Source: Propionibacteriaceae bacterium (GTDB lineage Bacteria > Actinomycetota > Actinomycetes > Propionibacteriales > Propionibacteriaceae). From it: 64,000 nt of DNA. The position numbers were made by a program, and so were the translations under genes. The notes beneath the pieces are model-generated. The model was not told the origin of the DNA and ran no database searches. It saw only the letters and a list, made by a program, of their open reading frames with translations. Positions 54,256 to 62,549 of the stretch are shown piece after piece (within the stretch, counting starts at the first letter, position 1; each line of letters begins with the position of its first letter). The DNA lies in NCBI GenBank assembly GCA_031266665.1, contig JAISAO010000031.1, positions 30,983-94,982 of the forward strand, written 5' to 3'.

Positions 54256-55550
54256 TCCGACTGAGGCTGGACGGCGCCGCCGAGACCATGGCCGCCCGTC
54301 TGACCGAACGGGCGGCGGAGCGCTGGCCGGGCGCGGTGACGGGTCCAGACGACCCGGCGGCGGCCGGGCTGGCCGTCGCGGTCGACGGCTTAGACGAGGA
54401 GGCGGCCTGGTTCGCGGTCAGCCTCCAACTGGCGGTCGCCCTGGCCGGGGACTCCCCGGCCCGCGCCATCCCGACCCGGCCCGGCGGCGGGCTGTCGCGC
54501 CGCGGCCTGTTCTCCATCCTGAGCCCGGACGGCGGCGGGGCGGACGACACCGGGCCGCGACTCGACCTGGGCGCCTGCCAGTCCCTGAACGGCTGCGACC
54601 AGTGTGTCCGGGCCTGCCCGCCAGGGGCCTTGGCCGTCGTCGACGGCCGCTTGGCCATCGATCCCGGCCTCTGCCAGCGTTGCGGCGCCTGCGCCGCCGC
54701 CTGCCCGGTCGCGGCGATCGAGCATCCGCCCTGGTCGCGGCGGGCTTTCGCGGCCGTCCTGGCCGTCGTGGGGGCCGCCGCCCGGGGGCGGGACGTCGCC
54801 CTGGTCCTGAGCTGCGCCCGAGAACCCCGACCGGTCTCACCCTGGGTGGCTTGGGCGCAGGTGCCCGGCGTGGCGGCGGTCGGGGAGCGTCTCCTCTGCC
54901 GGGCGGCCGCGTCCGGGGCGAAGGCCGTTGTGGTGCATTGCCCGGACGGCGCCTGCGGGCAACGCCGCCGGGGCCGCCAGGCGGTGGCCGCCGTGGCGGC
55001 GGCGCTGGCCGGGCGCGGCCCCGACCTGCGCTATGTGGAGGGGCCGGCGGTCGCGGACGCCATCCGCCAGGCGCTGGCGGCGGGGCATCGTCTGGGGCCG
55101 CCGCCGGACCAAGCCGATCTTTGGGCGGCTTTCGACGCCTCGGCCCGGGCCGTGGCCGCGCCGGGGACCGAGGCCCGGCGGATCGGCTACACGGGGGTCA
55201 AGGTGTCGCCGGCTTGCACATCCTGCGGCGCCTGCGTCTGGGCCTGCCCGCGCCAGGCGCTGGCGCTGGACCAGGGGAGGCTGACCTTCCGGACGGCGGC
55301 CTGCACGGCCTGCGGGGCCTGCGTCGGCCGCTGCCCGGAACGGGCGATCAGCTTGGGGCCGGCCGGAGGAACAGTCGCGGAGCTGTCCCTACCAGCCCTG
55401 GCCCATCAAGACCAGCTGGCGCGCTGCGGCCGCTGCGGCAGCGTGGTCGGCCCGAGGGCGATGTTGCGTCGGGTGGCGGCGATCCTGGGGACGCCAGCCT
55501 TCCCCGAGGACATGTGCCCGACCTGCAAGGCGGGTGTGACATGGCGCTGA
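54252..55550 (+). CDS. Multi-cluster ferredoxin with an MvhD-like central domain
   Basis: 432 residues, fifth gene of the molybdoenzyme operon. After ~95 poorly conserved residues come two [4Fe-4S] motifs (CDQCVRACPPGALAV and CQRCGACAAACPVAA, about 104-156). A central domain (about 165-260) has GAKAVVVHCPDGACGQRRRGR, like the MvhD/FrhB-type electron-transfer module. Two more clusters follow (CTSCGACVWACPRQ and CTACGACVGRCPER), and the end has CGRCG...MCPTCK. Could link cytoplasmic electron carriers to the quinone-reactive complex or assist assembly; unproven. ATG overlaps the chaperone stop. Its last ~20 codons belong to a 129-bp direct repeat. Confidence 0.8.
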   Translation: MIRLRLDGAAETMAARLTERAAERWPGAVTGPDDPAAAGLAVAVDGLDEEAAWFAVSLQLAVALAGDSPARAIPTRPGGGLSRRGLFSILSPDGGGADDTGPRLDLGACQSLNGCDQCVRACPPGALAVVDGRLAIDPGLCQRCGACAAACPVAAIEHPPWSRRAFAAVLAVVGAAARGRDVALVLSCAREPRPVSPWVAWAQVPGVAAVGERLLCRAAASGAKAVVVHCPDGACGQRRRGRQAVAAVAAALAGRGPDLRYVEGPAVADAIRQALAAGHRLGPPPDQADLWAAFDASARAVAAPGTEARRIGYTGVKVSPACTSCGACVWACPRQALALDQGRLTFRTAACTACGACVGRCPERAISLGPAGGTVAELSLPALAHQDQLARCGRCGSVVGPRAMLRRVAAILGTPAFPEDMCPTCKAGVTWR

Positions 55551-55735
55551 CGACGACAGTTTGGGAAACCAAGTGGTGGGCCACGGAGCCGGGGACGGCG
55601 GGTGGCGGAACCACTGGGGACGCGGGCCTCCCCCGAGGCGTTGTGCCCGACCTGCCAGACGAGCCCGACCTGGCGCTGACAACGACAGTTTGGGAAACCA
55701 AGTGGTGGGCCACGAAGCCGGGGACGAAAGGGTCG
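55485..55735 (+). repeat. 129-bp tandem duplication covering the end of the ferredoxin gene
   Basis: CTGGGGACGCC... recurs 129 bases later as CTGGGGACGCG; GCGCTGACgACGACAGTTTGG at 55544 recurs at 55673. The period is 43 codons. The first unit includes the last ~20 codons and the stop of the ferredoxin gene. Confidence 0.85.
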
Positions 55736-56004
55736 GGCGCGACGAGGCCGGGCGCGACGAGGTCGTGGACGCCATGGGACGACCCGCTCCCCCTCTCGCC
55801 AACCCCCCCCCCCAGCCCGACGCGGTGACTGATGGCCGGCACGCCCGCCCGGTCGGGCTGCCCGGATTCAGCCCGGCGGGCCTGGGGCGACCGCGCCCGA
55901 CCGGCGTGGCGGTGGTCGGAGCGGACGGACCGGGGTCACCGGTTTTAAGACCGTCCCGTCGCCGGGACAAGTGAGAATGAAACCAACTAATGAGAGAGAA
56001 CAAC
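55551..56004. other. 454-bp region between the ferredoxin gene and modA
   Basis: Holds most of the 129-bp duplication, a run of CGCGACGAGG repeats (55738-55765), and a run of ten Cs near 55806. No gene seen. A GAGAATGAAACC tract near 55972 precedes modA. Confidence 0.6.
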
Positions 56005-56832
56005 ATGTCAATAACACGTAAGTGCGCGGCCCTGGGGGCCGTGCTGGCCCTCGCCCTGACCGGCTGCGGGCAGACCACGGAGCCGGATCAAGGGTCGGCC
56101 GACTCCTCCGGACCGGTCGTGCAAGAGCCGGATGAGACGCTGTCGGGGAGCCTGATCGTCTTCGCGGCGGTGTCGCTGACCGACACCTTCAACGCCATCG
56201 GCGCCGCCTTCCAGGAGGCCAACCCCGAGGTCGAGATCACCTTCTCCTTCGACGGCTCGCCCACCCTCGTCAGCCAAATCGAACAGGGCGCGCCGGCCGA
56301 CGTCTTCGCCTCCGCCGACCAGCCCAACATGGAGAAACTGACCACGGCCGGACTGGCCTCGGACCCGACCTTCTTCGCCGCCAACTCCATCACCGTGGCG
56401 GTGCCGGCTGACAACCCCGCCGGCGTCACCGCCCTGGCCGACCTGGGCAAGCCAGAGGTCAAGACTGTCCTGTGCGCCGCCGAGGTGCCCTGCGGGGCCG
56501 CCTCGAAGCGGGTCCTCGAAGCGGCCGGCGTCACCCTGGAGCCGGTCAGCCAGGAGCAGAACGTCAAGTCGGTCGTCACCAAGTTGACGCTGGGCGAGGC
56601 GGACGCGGGCATGGTCTACGTCACGGACGTGGCCGCCGCCGCCGGGGCCATCACGGCCATTCCGCTGCCCGACGACGCGGCCGTCCAATCCGCCGCCCGC
56701 ACCGACTACCCGATCGCCGTGGTCGAGGCCTCGACCAACACCGACCTGGCCGCCGCCTTCGTCAGTTTCGTCCTCTCCCAGCAGGGGCAGCAAATCCTGG
56801 GCGACGCCGGCTTCCTCGCGCCGCTGCGGTGA
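56005..56832 (+). CDS. modA: Molybdate ABC transporter substrate-binding lipoprotein
   Basis: 275 residues. Signal sequence with the lipobox LALALTGCG. The mature protein has LIVFAAVSLTDTFNAIGAAF, ITFSFDGSPTLVSQIEQGAPADVFASAD and DAGMVYVTDVAAA, all ModA hallmarks. ATG 56005 is chosen because GAGAGAG lies just upstream; an ATG five codons earlier is possible. Its stop overlaps the GTG of modB. Confidence 0.95.
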   Translation: MSITRKCAALGAVLALALTGCGQTTEPDQGSADSSGPVVQEPDETLSGSLIVFAAVSLTDTFNAIGAAFQEANPEVEITFSFDGSPTLVSQIEQGAPADVFASADQPNMEKLTTAGLASDPTFFAANSITVAVPADNPAGVTALADLGKPEVKTVLCAAEVPCGAASKRVLEAAGVTLEPVSQEQNVKSVVTKLTLGEADAGMVYVTDVAAAAGAITAIPLPDDAAVQSAARTDYPIAVVEASTNTDLAAAFVSFVLSQQGQQILGDAGFLAPLR

Positions 56833-57635
56833 GGCTCTCACCGGGCCTGCCCCGCTGGGCGCCGGCGCTGGCCGGGGTCGGCTTCCTGGTGATCGCCGCC
56901 CCGGTGTTCGCGCTCGTCTGGCGGGCGCCCTGGAGCATGTTGGGGAGTCTGCTGGCCTCGCGGCCGGCGCTGTCGGCCTTGCGCCTGTCCTTGATCACGT
57001 CCCTGGGCGCGACGGTCGCCTGCCTGGTCATCGGCGTGCCGGCCGCGCTCGTCCTGTCCCGCGCCAACGGGCCGGCGGCCAGCGTGGCGCGCGCCATCAT
57101 GCTCATCCCGCTGGTGCTGCCGCCGATGGTCAGCGGGCTGGCGATGCTCCTGCTGCTGGGCCGGCGCGGCCTGGTGGGCGGCCCGCTGGCCCAGTTGACC
57201 GGCTACGCCCTGCCGTTCACGACGCCCGCCGTGATCGTCGCCCAGACGTTCGTGGCGCTGCCCTTCTTGATCGTCAGCGCCGAGGGCTCCCTGCGCGCCG
57301 CCGGTCTGGAGTTCGAGCGCGCCGCCGCCTCGCTGGGGGCCCGTCCGACCCGGGTCTTGCGCACCGTCACGCTGCCGCTGCTAGCCCCGGCCCTGCGCGG
57401 CGGGACGGTCTTGTGCTTCGCCCGGGCGCTGGGCGAGTTCGGCGCCACCGCCCTGTTCGCGGGCAACCTGCCGGGCGTCACCCAGACCATGCCGCTGTCG
57501 ATCTACACCGCCTTCAACGGCTCCGACATCGGCCAAGACGTCGCCACCGCTTTGTCGCTGGTCCTGATCGGCGTGTCGCTGGTGCTGCTGATCGCCTCCG
57601 GCACCATGGGACGGGTCAGGGCGGGCCATGGCTAG
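56829..57635 (+). CDS. modB: Molybdate ABC transporter permease
   Basis: 268 residues, about six membrane segments. The EAA loop is AGLEFERAAASLGARPTRVLRTVTLPLL, and ALGEFGATALFAGNLPG is a ModB hallmark. The GTG start overlaps the modA stop (CGGTGA). Its TAG stop is the terminal CTAG of repeat family A copy 3. Confidence 0.94.
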   Translation: MRLSPGLPRWAPALAGVGFLVIAAPVFALVWRAPWSMLGSLLASRPALSALRLSLITSLGATVACLVIGVPAALVLSRANGPAASVARAIMLIPLVLPPMVSGLAMLLLLGRRGLVGGPLAQLTGYALPFTTPAVIVAQTFVALPFLIVSAEGSLRAAGLEFERAAASLGARPTRVLRTVTLPLLAPALRGGTVLCFARALGEFGATALFAGNLPGVTQTMPLSIYTAFNGSDIGQDVATALSLVLIGVSLVLLIASGTMGRVRAGHG

Positions 57636-57789
57636 ACGGTTGATTCCAAAGCGATGGATTCGCACTCAAACGGCGGGCCGGCCAGGAAGAGAAAGGAGGC
57701 GATGTGCCGCATTGCCGACCGACCAGGACGCCCTCCGACGTGTCGTCTGGGCGTGAGGACGAGCCCATGGCTTGGGATCAACCGACTAG
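57632..57789. repeat. Repeat family A, copy 3, between modB and modC
   Basis: 158 bp with ends ctagacggttgattcc and ggatcaaccgactag; the interior matches copy 1 closely, including GGCGGGCCGGCCAGGAAGAG. It supplies the modB stop. It may supply an upstream modC start as well (ATG 57767 after GAGGA). Confidence 0.9.
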
Positions 57790-57808
57790 ACCAGTCCTGG
57801 AGGCCAAG

Positions 57809-58930
57809 ATGGTGGTCCGCCGGGGGGACTTCAGGCTAGACCTGTCGTTGTCGCTGGAGCGGGGCGAGCGCTTGGCCGTGATCGGTCCGAACGGCGCCGG
57901 CAAGTCCACCCTGCTGGGCCTGCTGGCCGGGCATCTGCGCCTGAGCGAGGGCGCCGTGGAGCTGGCGGGCCGGCTGTTGAACGAGGGGCCGCGGGTGCGG
58001 GTGCCCGCCCACCGGCGCGGCATCGTCTTGCTGGGCCAAGACCCGTTGGTCTTCCCCCACCTCAGTGTGCGCCGCAACATCGAATACGGCCCGCGCTCCC
58101 ATGGGCTGGATCGGGCCGCCAGCGCCGCCCAGGCGGCCGAGCTGATCGACCGCCTGGGCTTGGAACGCCTGGCCGACGCGCCCGGCCACGCCCTCTCCGG
58201 CGGCCAGCAGCAACGTGTCGCCCTGGCCCGCGCCCTGGCCGTGGAGCCGTCGCTGCTGCTACTCGACGAGCCGTTCTCGGCTTTGGACGTGGACGGCGCC
58301 GCGCGCCTGCGGACGGAGACGCTCAGCCTTCTCCTGGAACGGAACACCACCTGCGTCGTTGTCAGCCATGACATCTTGGACGTGGCGGCTCTGGCCGAGC
58401 GCACGCTGGTCATAGAGGACGGGCGGGCGGCGGACCAGGGGCCCACCGCGCGAGTCTTGCGCCAGCCGCGCAGCCGCTTCGCCGCCACCATGGGCGGCAC
58501 CGGGGTGCTCGATGTGCGGGTCGTGGATGGAGTCGCCATCACCGCCGGCGGCTGGGCCGTGGCCTGGCCCGCCGGAGCCGTCCCCGGGGGACGCCCAGAC
58601 GGCCAGGCCGGCCCAGACGGCCTGGCCGCCCCAGACGGTCCGGTCGGCCCAGTCAGCTCAGACGGCCGGGCCGGGCCGGCCGGCCCCACCACGACGGGCG
58701 ACGGCGGCTCCGGCCAGACCACCCGTTTGTTCGTGCCGCCGGACGCGGTCCGGCTGAGCCCCGGCGGCCCCGCGGAGATCGTCTCCGTGACCGCCGCCCC
58801 GGCCGGCCTGGCCGTCACCCTCACCGGCGGTGTCGGCCTCTTCTTGTCCTCGCACTGGGCGGTCCACGAGTGGCTGGCGCCGGGGGCGCGCGTCACCGTC
58901 CAGCTCGATCCTAATGTTATGACTCATTAA
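57809..58930 (+). CDS. modC: Molybdate ABC transporter ATPase
   Basis: 373 residues from ATG 57809 (GGAGG five bases upstream). Walker A GPNGAGKST near residue 32, signature LSGGQQQRVALARALA, Walker B LLLLDEPFSALD, switch VVSHD. A regulatory C-terminal part after ~residue 240 carries a G/P/D-rich insert with repeated DGxAGP-type units (about 275-310) inside a TOBE/MOP-like region. Typical ModC begins LEARLxVxRGDF; here LEAKMVVRRGDF starts upstream of the chosen ATG, so the repeat insertion may have altered the N-terminus. A start at 57767, inside the repeat, is in frame and would add MAWDQPTRPVLEAK. Confidence 0.92.
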   Translation: MVVRRGDFRLDLSLSLERGERLAVIGPNGAGKSTLLGLLAGHLRLSEGAVELAGRLLNEGPRVRVPAHRRGIVLLGQDPLVFPHLSVRRNIEYGPRSHGLDRAASAAQAAELIDRLGLERLADAPGHALSGGQQQRVALARALAVEPSLLLLDEPFSALDVDGAARLRTETLSLLLERNTTCVVVSHDILDVAALAERTLVIEDGRAADQGPTARVLRQPRSRFAATMGGTGVLDVRVVDGVAITAGGWAVAWPAGAVPGGRPDGQAGPDGLAAPDGPVGPVSSDGRAGPAGPTTTGDGGSGQTTRLFVPPDAVRLSPGGPAEIVSVTAAPAGLAVTLTGGVGLFLSSHWAVHEWLAPGARVTVQLDPNVMTH

Positions 58931-59275
58931 TTAATTGACAGTGAGACTTATTCACGACGAGCTGGCGGGTCAAACCCACGATGGCATTGCCCCTCGTCAT
59001 CCCGGATTTGACCCGGGATCTGCTCCAGCCCGTGAACGAGCCTCCGCGTGGAACGATGTGAACTGTCTATCCACCGGCTCCGACGGCCCGGCTGAGCCGC
59101 CGCCGGGCGCCAGTCGAACAGCAGTCCGATCCGGCCTCCGACATGTCCCCCGGACATCGGTCCCACCGGGTACAGTCTCTCCCCAAAGACCGATCCCGAA
59201 GAGCTGCCGGCGCACCCGGCGGCGCTCACAATCCACGTTGATCGCTGATCGGGGCGACCCCAGGAGAGGCCCGGC
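58931..59275. other. 345-bp region between modC and the next gene
   Basis: Begins with TTAATTAATTGACAG, contains a REP-like palindrome (58994-59021) and then no clear feature until AGGAGAGG at 59261, which is the ribosome-binding site of the next gene. Confidence 0.6.
58994..59021. repeat. REP-like palindrome after modC
   Basis: tcgtcATCCCGGatttgaCCCGGGATctg, the second copy of the palindrome at 10648-10677. Confidence 0.7.
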
Positions 59276-60178
59276 ATGACCGTTAGCGAGATCCACCAGG
59301 CCTTGGCCGCGCAGGTGGCGAACTATGCCGCCACCACGCAACGCTATGTCTTCCCGGCCGAGCCGCGGCCGGGGCATGTCTGGGACGACGCCCGCCAGGT
59401 GTTCCAGAAGGCTTGCGCCGATTTCGCGTCCGCCCTGCCGGCGGGTGAGACGCCGTTGTTGTTCGTCGGGGCGCACACCCGGGCGCGTCTGACCGGCCGG
59501 CGGCGGAGCTTCGGCTTCCTGCTGACCGACCGCGCCTGGCTGGTGCTGCGGCCGAGCCTCCTGGCCGAGTCGGAGCCGTTGCTGTTCCCGCTCACGGGAC
59601 GCGCCTCCGCCGACCAGGCCGCCGCCGCCTTCGACTGGACGGATTTCAAGGGTTTCACCCAACACGACCAGCTGACCTTGGGCGATTTCCGCGCCCGTCT
59701 GACCCAGGTGTTGTCGGACGCCGCCGCCGTCGTCTGGTCGGCCGTGTCGGCCGGCGGCGCCCCGGCGCCGGCCCGACGGACCGCCGCCGACATCCCCGGA
59801 CGCCTGCGCGAACTGGGACTGACCGACACGGTGAAACTGGGCCGCGACCCGAAACAGGCCAAGCATCTGGGCAAGCTGGCCAAGAAACTCGGGCTGCCCG
59901 CCGCCGACCAGATCGTGGTCGCCATCAGCAACGCGACTCTGGCCGGGCCCTACGGAACCGTCGTGACCGCCGCCGAGGTGCGCTCCCGCGACCTGCTGGA
60001 GGACCCGGTCCCGCCCACCCCGCGGACTGGCGTCGACCCGTCCCAGGTGGTGGTCGAAGGCGAGCGGCTGATACTGGGCCCCGGACAGGTCCACACCCTG
60101 CCCTCGTCCCTGCCCGACACCGCCCGGGCCAGCCTCCAAACCTTCCTGCGCGAACTGCTCGCCGGAGCGCTGGCCTGA
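59276..60178 (+). CDS. Uncharacterised protein
   Basis: 300 residues, no membrane segment or signal peptide. The N-terminal half contains SFGFLLTDRAWLVLRPSLL, which looks like a beta-rich, PH-like strand pair, and WTDFKGFTQHDQL. An R/K-rich middle (about 165-205, PKQAKHLGKLAKKLG) precedes a C-terminal half ending LPSSLPDTARASLQTFLRELL. I do not recognise a family. AGGAGAGG precedes the ATG. It stands alone between modC and the restriction-modification genes. Confidence 0.6.
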   Translation: MTVSEIHQALAAQVANYAATTQRYVFPAEPRPGHVWDDARQVFQKACADFASALPAGETPLLFVGAHTRARLTGRRRSFGFLLTDRAWLVLRPSLLAESEPLLFPLTGRASADQAAAAFDWTDFKGFTQHDQLTLGDFRARLTQVLSDAAAVVWSAVSAGGAPAPARRTAADIPGRLRELGLTDTVKLGRDPKQAKHLGKLAKKLGLPAADQIVVAISNATLAGPYGTVVTAAEVRSRDLLEDPVPPTPRTGVDPSQVVVEGERLILGPGQVHTLPSSLPDTARASLQTFLRELLAGALA

Positions 60179-60295
60179 CCGCCGTCCATAGCCGCCAGCG
60201 ACAAGAACAGGTCAAGGTTCACAGCGGCGACGCCCACGGACTCCAAGTCCGTGACGGAGAAGTCGTCAACGTCCTCGGCGACCAGGAACAGCTCG

Positions 60296-60904
60296 CTAGG
60301 CCAATCTGGAGCGCAGGTATTCCATAATCTCCTGCTCAATGTCAGCCGGGGTCTCGCCCCGCTTGGGGTACTTGCTGGCCCACGGACGACCGGCATGGAG
60401 GGTATCCCACCGGGGGCGCAGCCCGTTGATCCGGCCCTTGCCAGGGTCGTGATTGCCGAACCCGTCCACGATGGCGTTCCAAACCGGGCGATGTTGCCGG
60501 ATGAGCGACGACTCTCCGAGGGGTATCCAGATGTTCTCAACGACCAGCCACCTGGCCTGGAAGTCGGCGATGTCGAGGTTCCCCACGGCTCGAACGCTGG
60601 CGGCGTGCTGGCGTATGCGGTCGGCGAGGGAGCGGGTGTCGGAGGATTCCGCCACATCGACGCCCTTCCTGCCGCCGGACGGGACAGCCTTCCCAACGTA
60701 GATGGGCACAGCGGCCTGCTCCGCGTTGACCTTCGCCAACAGGGAATAGGCCGGAAACGGCCCCCGGTAGTAGATAGCGTAGAGCCCGGCCCCGGTGAAG
60801 CGGGGCACGTTGTCGAGGGGAACGGCGTCCATCTCCATCATGCGGGTGACGATGCTGTGGGCGAGACTGTCCATGGCCAGAGGGTTGAATGGCTCGGTTG
60901 TCAT
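60296..60904 (-). CDS. Eco29kI-family restriction endonuclease (GIY-YIG)
   Basis: 202 residues. The GIY-YIG pair is GLYAIYYRG...VPIYVGKAVPSGGRKG (Tyr near 45-55 and 75), followed by Arg in RIRQHAASV and the Glu of PLGESSLIRQHRPVWN, the arrangement of R.Eco29kI. That family cuts CCGCGG, so the same target is expected but untested. The ATG (60904) overlaps the methylase stop (ATGA); a GTG two codons upstream is possible. Cleaves unmodified foreign DNA. Confidence 0.88.
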   Translation of the reverse strand: MTTEPFNPLAMDSLAHSIVTRMMEMDAVPLDNVPRFTGAGLYAIYYRGPFPAYSLLAKVNAEQAAVPIYVGKAVPSGGRKGVDVAESSDTRSLADRIRQHAASVRAVGNLDIADFQARWLVVENIWIPLGESSLIRQHRPVWNAIVDGFGNHDPGKGRINGLRPRWDTLHAGRPWASKYPKRGETPADIEQEIMEYLRSRLA

Positions 60905-62103
60905 GCCCACGCCCTCAGTTTCTCCGCCGTCGCGGTCGCCACGGCGGATCGGGCGCGCAGATCGGCCAACGCCAGATGCTCATGCACTGACGAGGCCACC
61001 ATTTGGGCCAGCATCACAGGGACGGCGTTGCCCAATTGCCGCATCGCCTCGCTCCACGGGCCGTGCAAGCTGTAGCGGTCGGGGAACGTCTGGAGGCGCG
61101 CGGCCTCGCGCACGGTGAAGTACCGGACGGTCCCGTCAGGGCGGCGAAGCATGTTCTCCCCGCCAGGAACGCCATGCACGCCGGCCTTGAGCGCCTTGGC
61201 CGGCTCGTCCACGTCGGAGCCGGTGTGGCCGGGATAGGGCCGCGCCCCTTCCTGGAGGACGTGATTGAGGATGCCCTTGCTGCTGCGGGCAGTCGGTTCG
61301 GGCAGGTCTGAGATCGCGTCCCGCACGGTGCGCCACGGGCGGGAGGCGGCGGGCAGGTCGAACAGGCCGGGGGTCGTCACGGGTTTGATTCGATCCTTCT
61401 TAGCGACCCGGTGGCGTTCCCAGTACTCGCCAGTGACGTCCTTGCTATAGGCGAGCATCTGGGCGGAGTGGGTCGCCTCGGGGAACGACCACTCCGCGTC
61501 CACGTCGGAGCGGAAGCCGACCAAGAACACGCGCCAACGCTGTTGAGGCACCCCATAGTCGGCGGCGTTGACAACGGTGGCCACTACCTTGTAGGCCAAG
61601 TCCCGCCTAACTGATGTGTGCTCTGCCTGGAGACGAGAGAAGTGCTCAGCCCAGGACTCGCCCGTGAGTGGAGCTAACTCAGGGTGCGCCAGGCGGAGCT
61701 GGATGTAGGAGAAGTAGTCGGCGAACTTGGGTCTGGTGAGGCCACGCACGTTCTCAACGATGAACGCTTTTGGCCTGACTTGCCGGATCACTTCGGCGAT
61801 GGCCGGGAACATGTCACGGGGATCGCCCGCAGCCAGGCCTTTGCCGCCCCCGCTGAACGGCTGGCACGGAGGGCCGCCGCTCACCAAGTCGATTTGGCCC
61901 TCGTAGGCGGGCCAGTCGATGTCGCGGACATCGCCTTCCCGGATGTCGGCGCTCTGGACAAGGGGATGGCCAGACGCCTGGTTCTCGCGTAGCGTGTCGC
62001 AGCACCAGTGGTTCCACTCCGCCACCACTTCGGTGGTGAAGCCAGCCAGGTGTGTGCCCAAAGCGAGCCCTCCGCCTCCGGCGAACAGTTCAACCGATCT
62101 CAT
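60901..62103 (-). CDS. DNA (cytosine-5-)-methyltransferase of the restriction-modification pair
   Basis: 400 residues. Motif I ELFAGGGGLALGTHLAG, motif IV VSGGPPCQPFSGGG with the catalytic PC, motif VI FIVENVRGL, motif VIII QQRWRVFLVGF and motif X MRQLGNAVPV occur in order. The target recognition region is between VIII and X. It lies upstream of and overlaps the endonuclease gene, so protection is made first. TAGGCT lies six bases before the ATG. GC content appears lower than in flanking genes, suggesting transfer. Confidence 0.95.
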   Translation of the reverse strand: MRSVELFAGGGGLALGTHLAGFTTEVVAEWNHWCCDTLRENQASGHPLVQSADIREGDVRDIDWPAYEGQIDLVSGGPPCQPFSGGGKGLAAGDPRDMFPAIAEVIRQVRPKAFIVENVRGLTRPKFADYFSYIQLRLAHPELAPLTGESWAEHFSRLQAEHTSVRRDLAYKVVATVVNAADYGVPQQRWRVFLVGFRSDVDAEWSFPEATHSAQMLAYSKDVTGEYWERHRVAKKDRIKPVTTPGLFDLPAASRPWRTVRDAISDLPEPTARSSKGILNHVLQEGARPYPGHTGSDVDEPAKALKAGVHGVPGGENMLRRPDGTVRYFTVREAARLQTFPDRYSLHGPWSEAMRQLGNAVPVMLAQMVASSVHEHLALADLRARSAVATATAEKLRAWA

Positions 62104-62549
62104 GGCAGAAGCCTACTTAGAGCCACCGACAAAACCGTCGAGACGGCCACCGGCGGCCTTCTCCTACCCGTGTTTCCCAGCATCGGCAGGGCTCGTAGAG
62201 TCGTCCTCATGCCGGACTCTCTTCTTGGGCGTCAAGCGACGCTGTGCGTAACATTATGAGGGCTAACAGGTAAACCGATATCACTCCACTGCCAGGCGGC
62301 AGCGCTGATGAACTGGCCGAGCCAGTGGGGCCAGCGGACCGATCAGCAGCAGAATCGCGCCGAGGCGACCTATGGCGTCGGTGCGGACGAGTCCGCGAGT
62401 TCTCTTGGTAGGGGTTGTAGTGCTCATGCCAGATGACCACTTGTTTGATTAGGCTGTGGGCGCGGTCGATGACGGCCTCCCGCGTCACAAGGGGATAGCG
62501 GAGTTGACCGCCCAAGACATCCTTAGAACACTCGGAGGGGGAGACGACG
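62104..62549. other. 446-bp region between the methylase and the HicB-like gene
   Basis: Contains the methylase promoter, AT-richer DNA than neighbours and several unrelated short ORFs. A 156-codon minus-strand frame (62207-62677) has a fragment REAVIDRAHSLIKQVVIW that looks protein-like, but it overlaps the HicB-like gene and has no ribosome-binding site; I cannot support it as a gene. Possibly decayed mobile DNA. Confidence 0.4.
62110..62115 (-). promoter_or_regulatory. -10 box of leaderless methylase transcript
   Basis: TAGGCT on the minus strand, six bases before the ATG at 62103. Confidence 0.45.
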
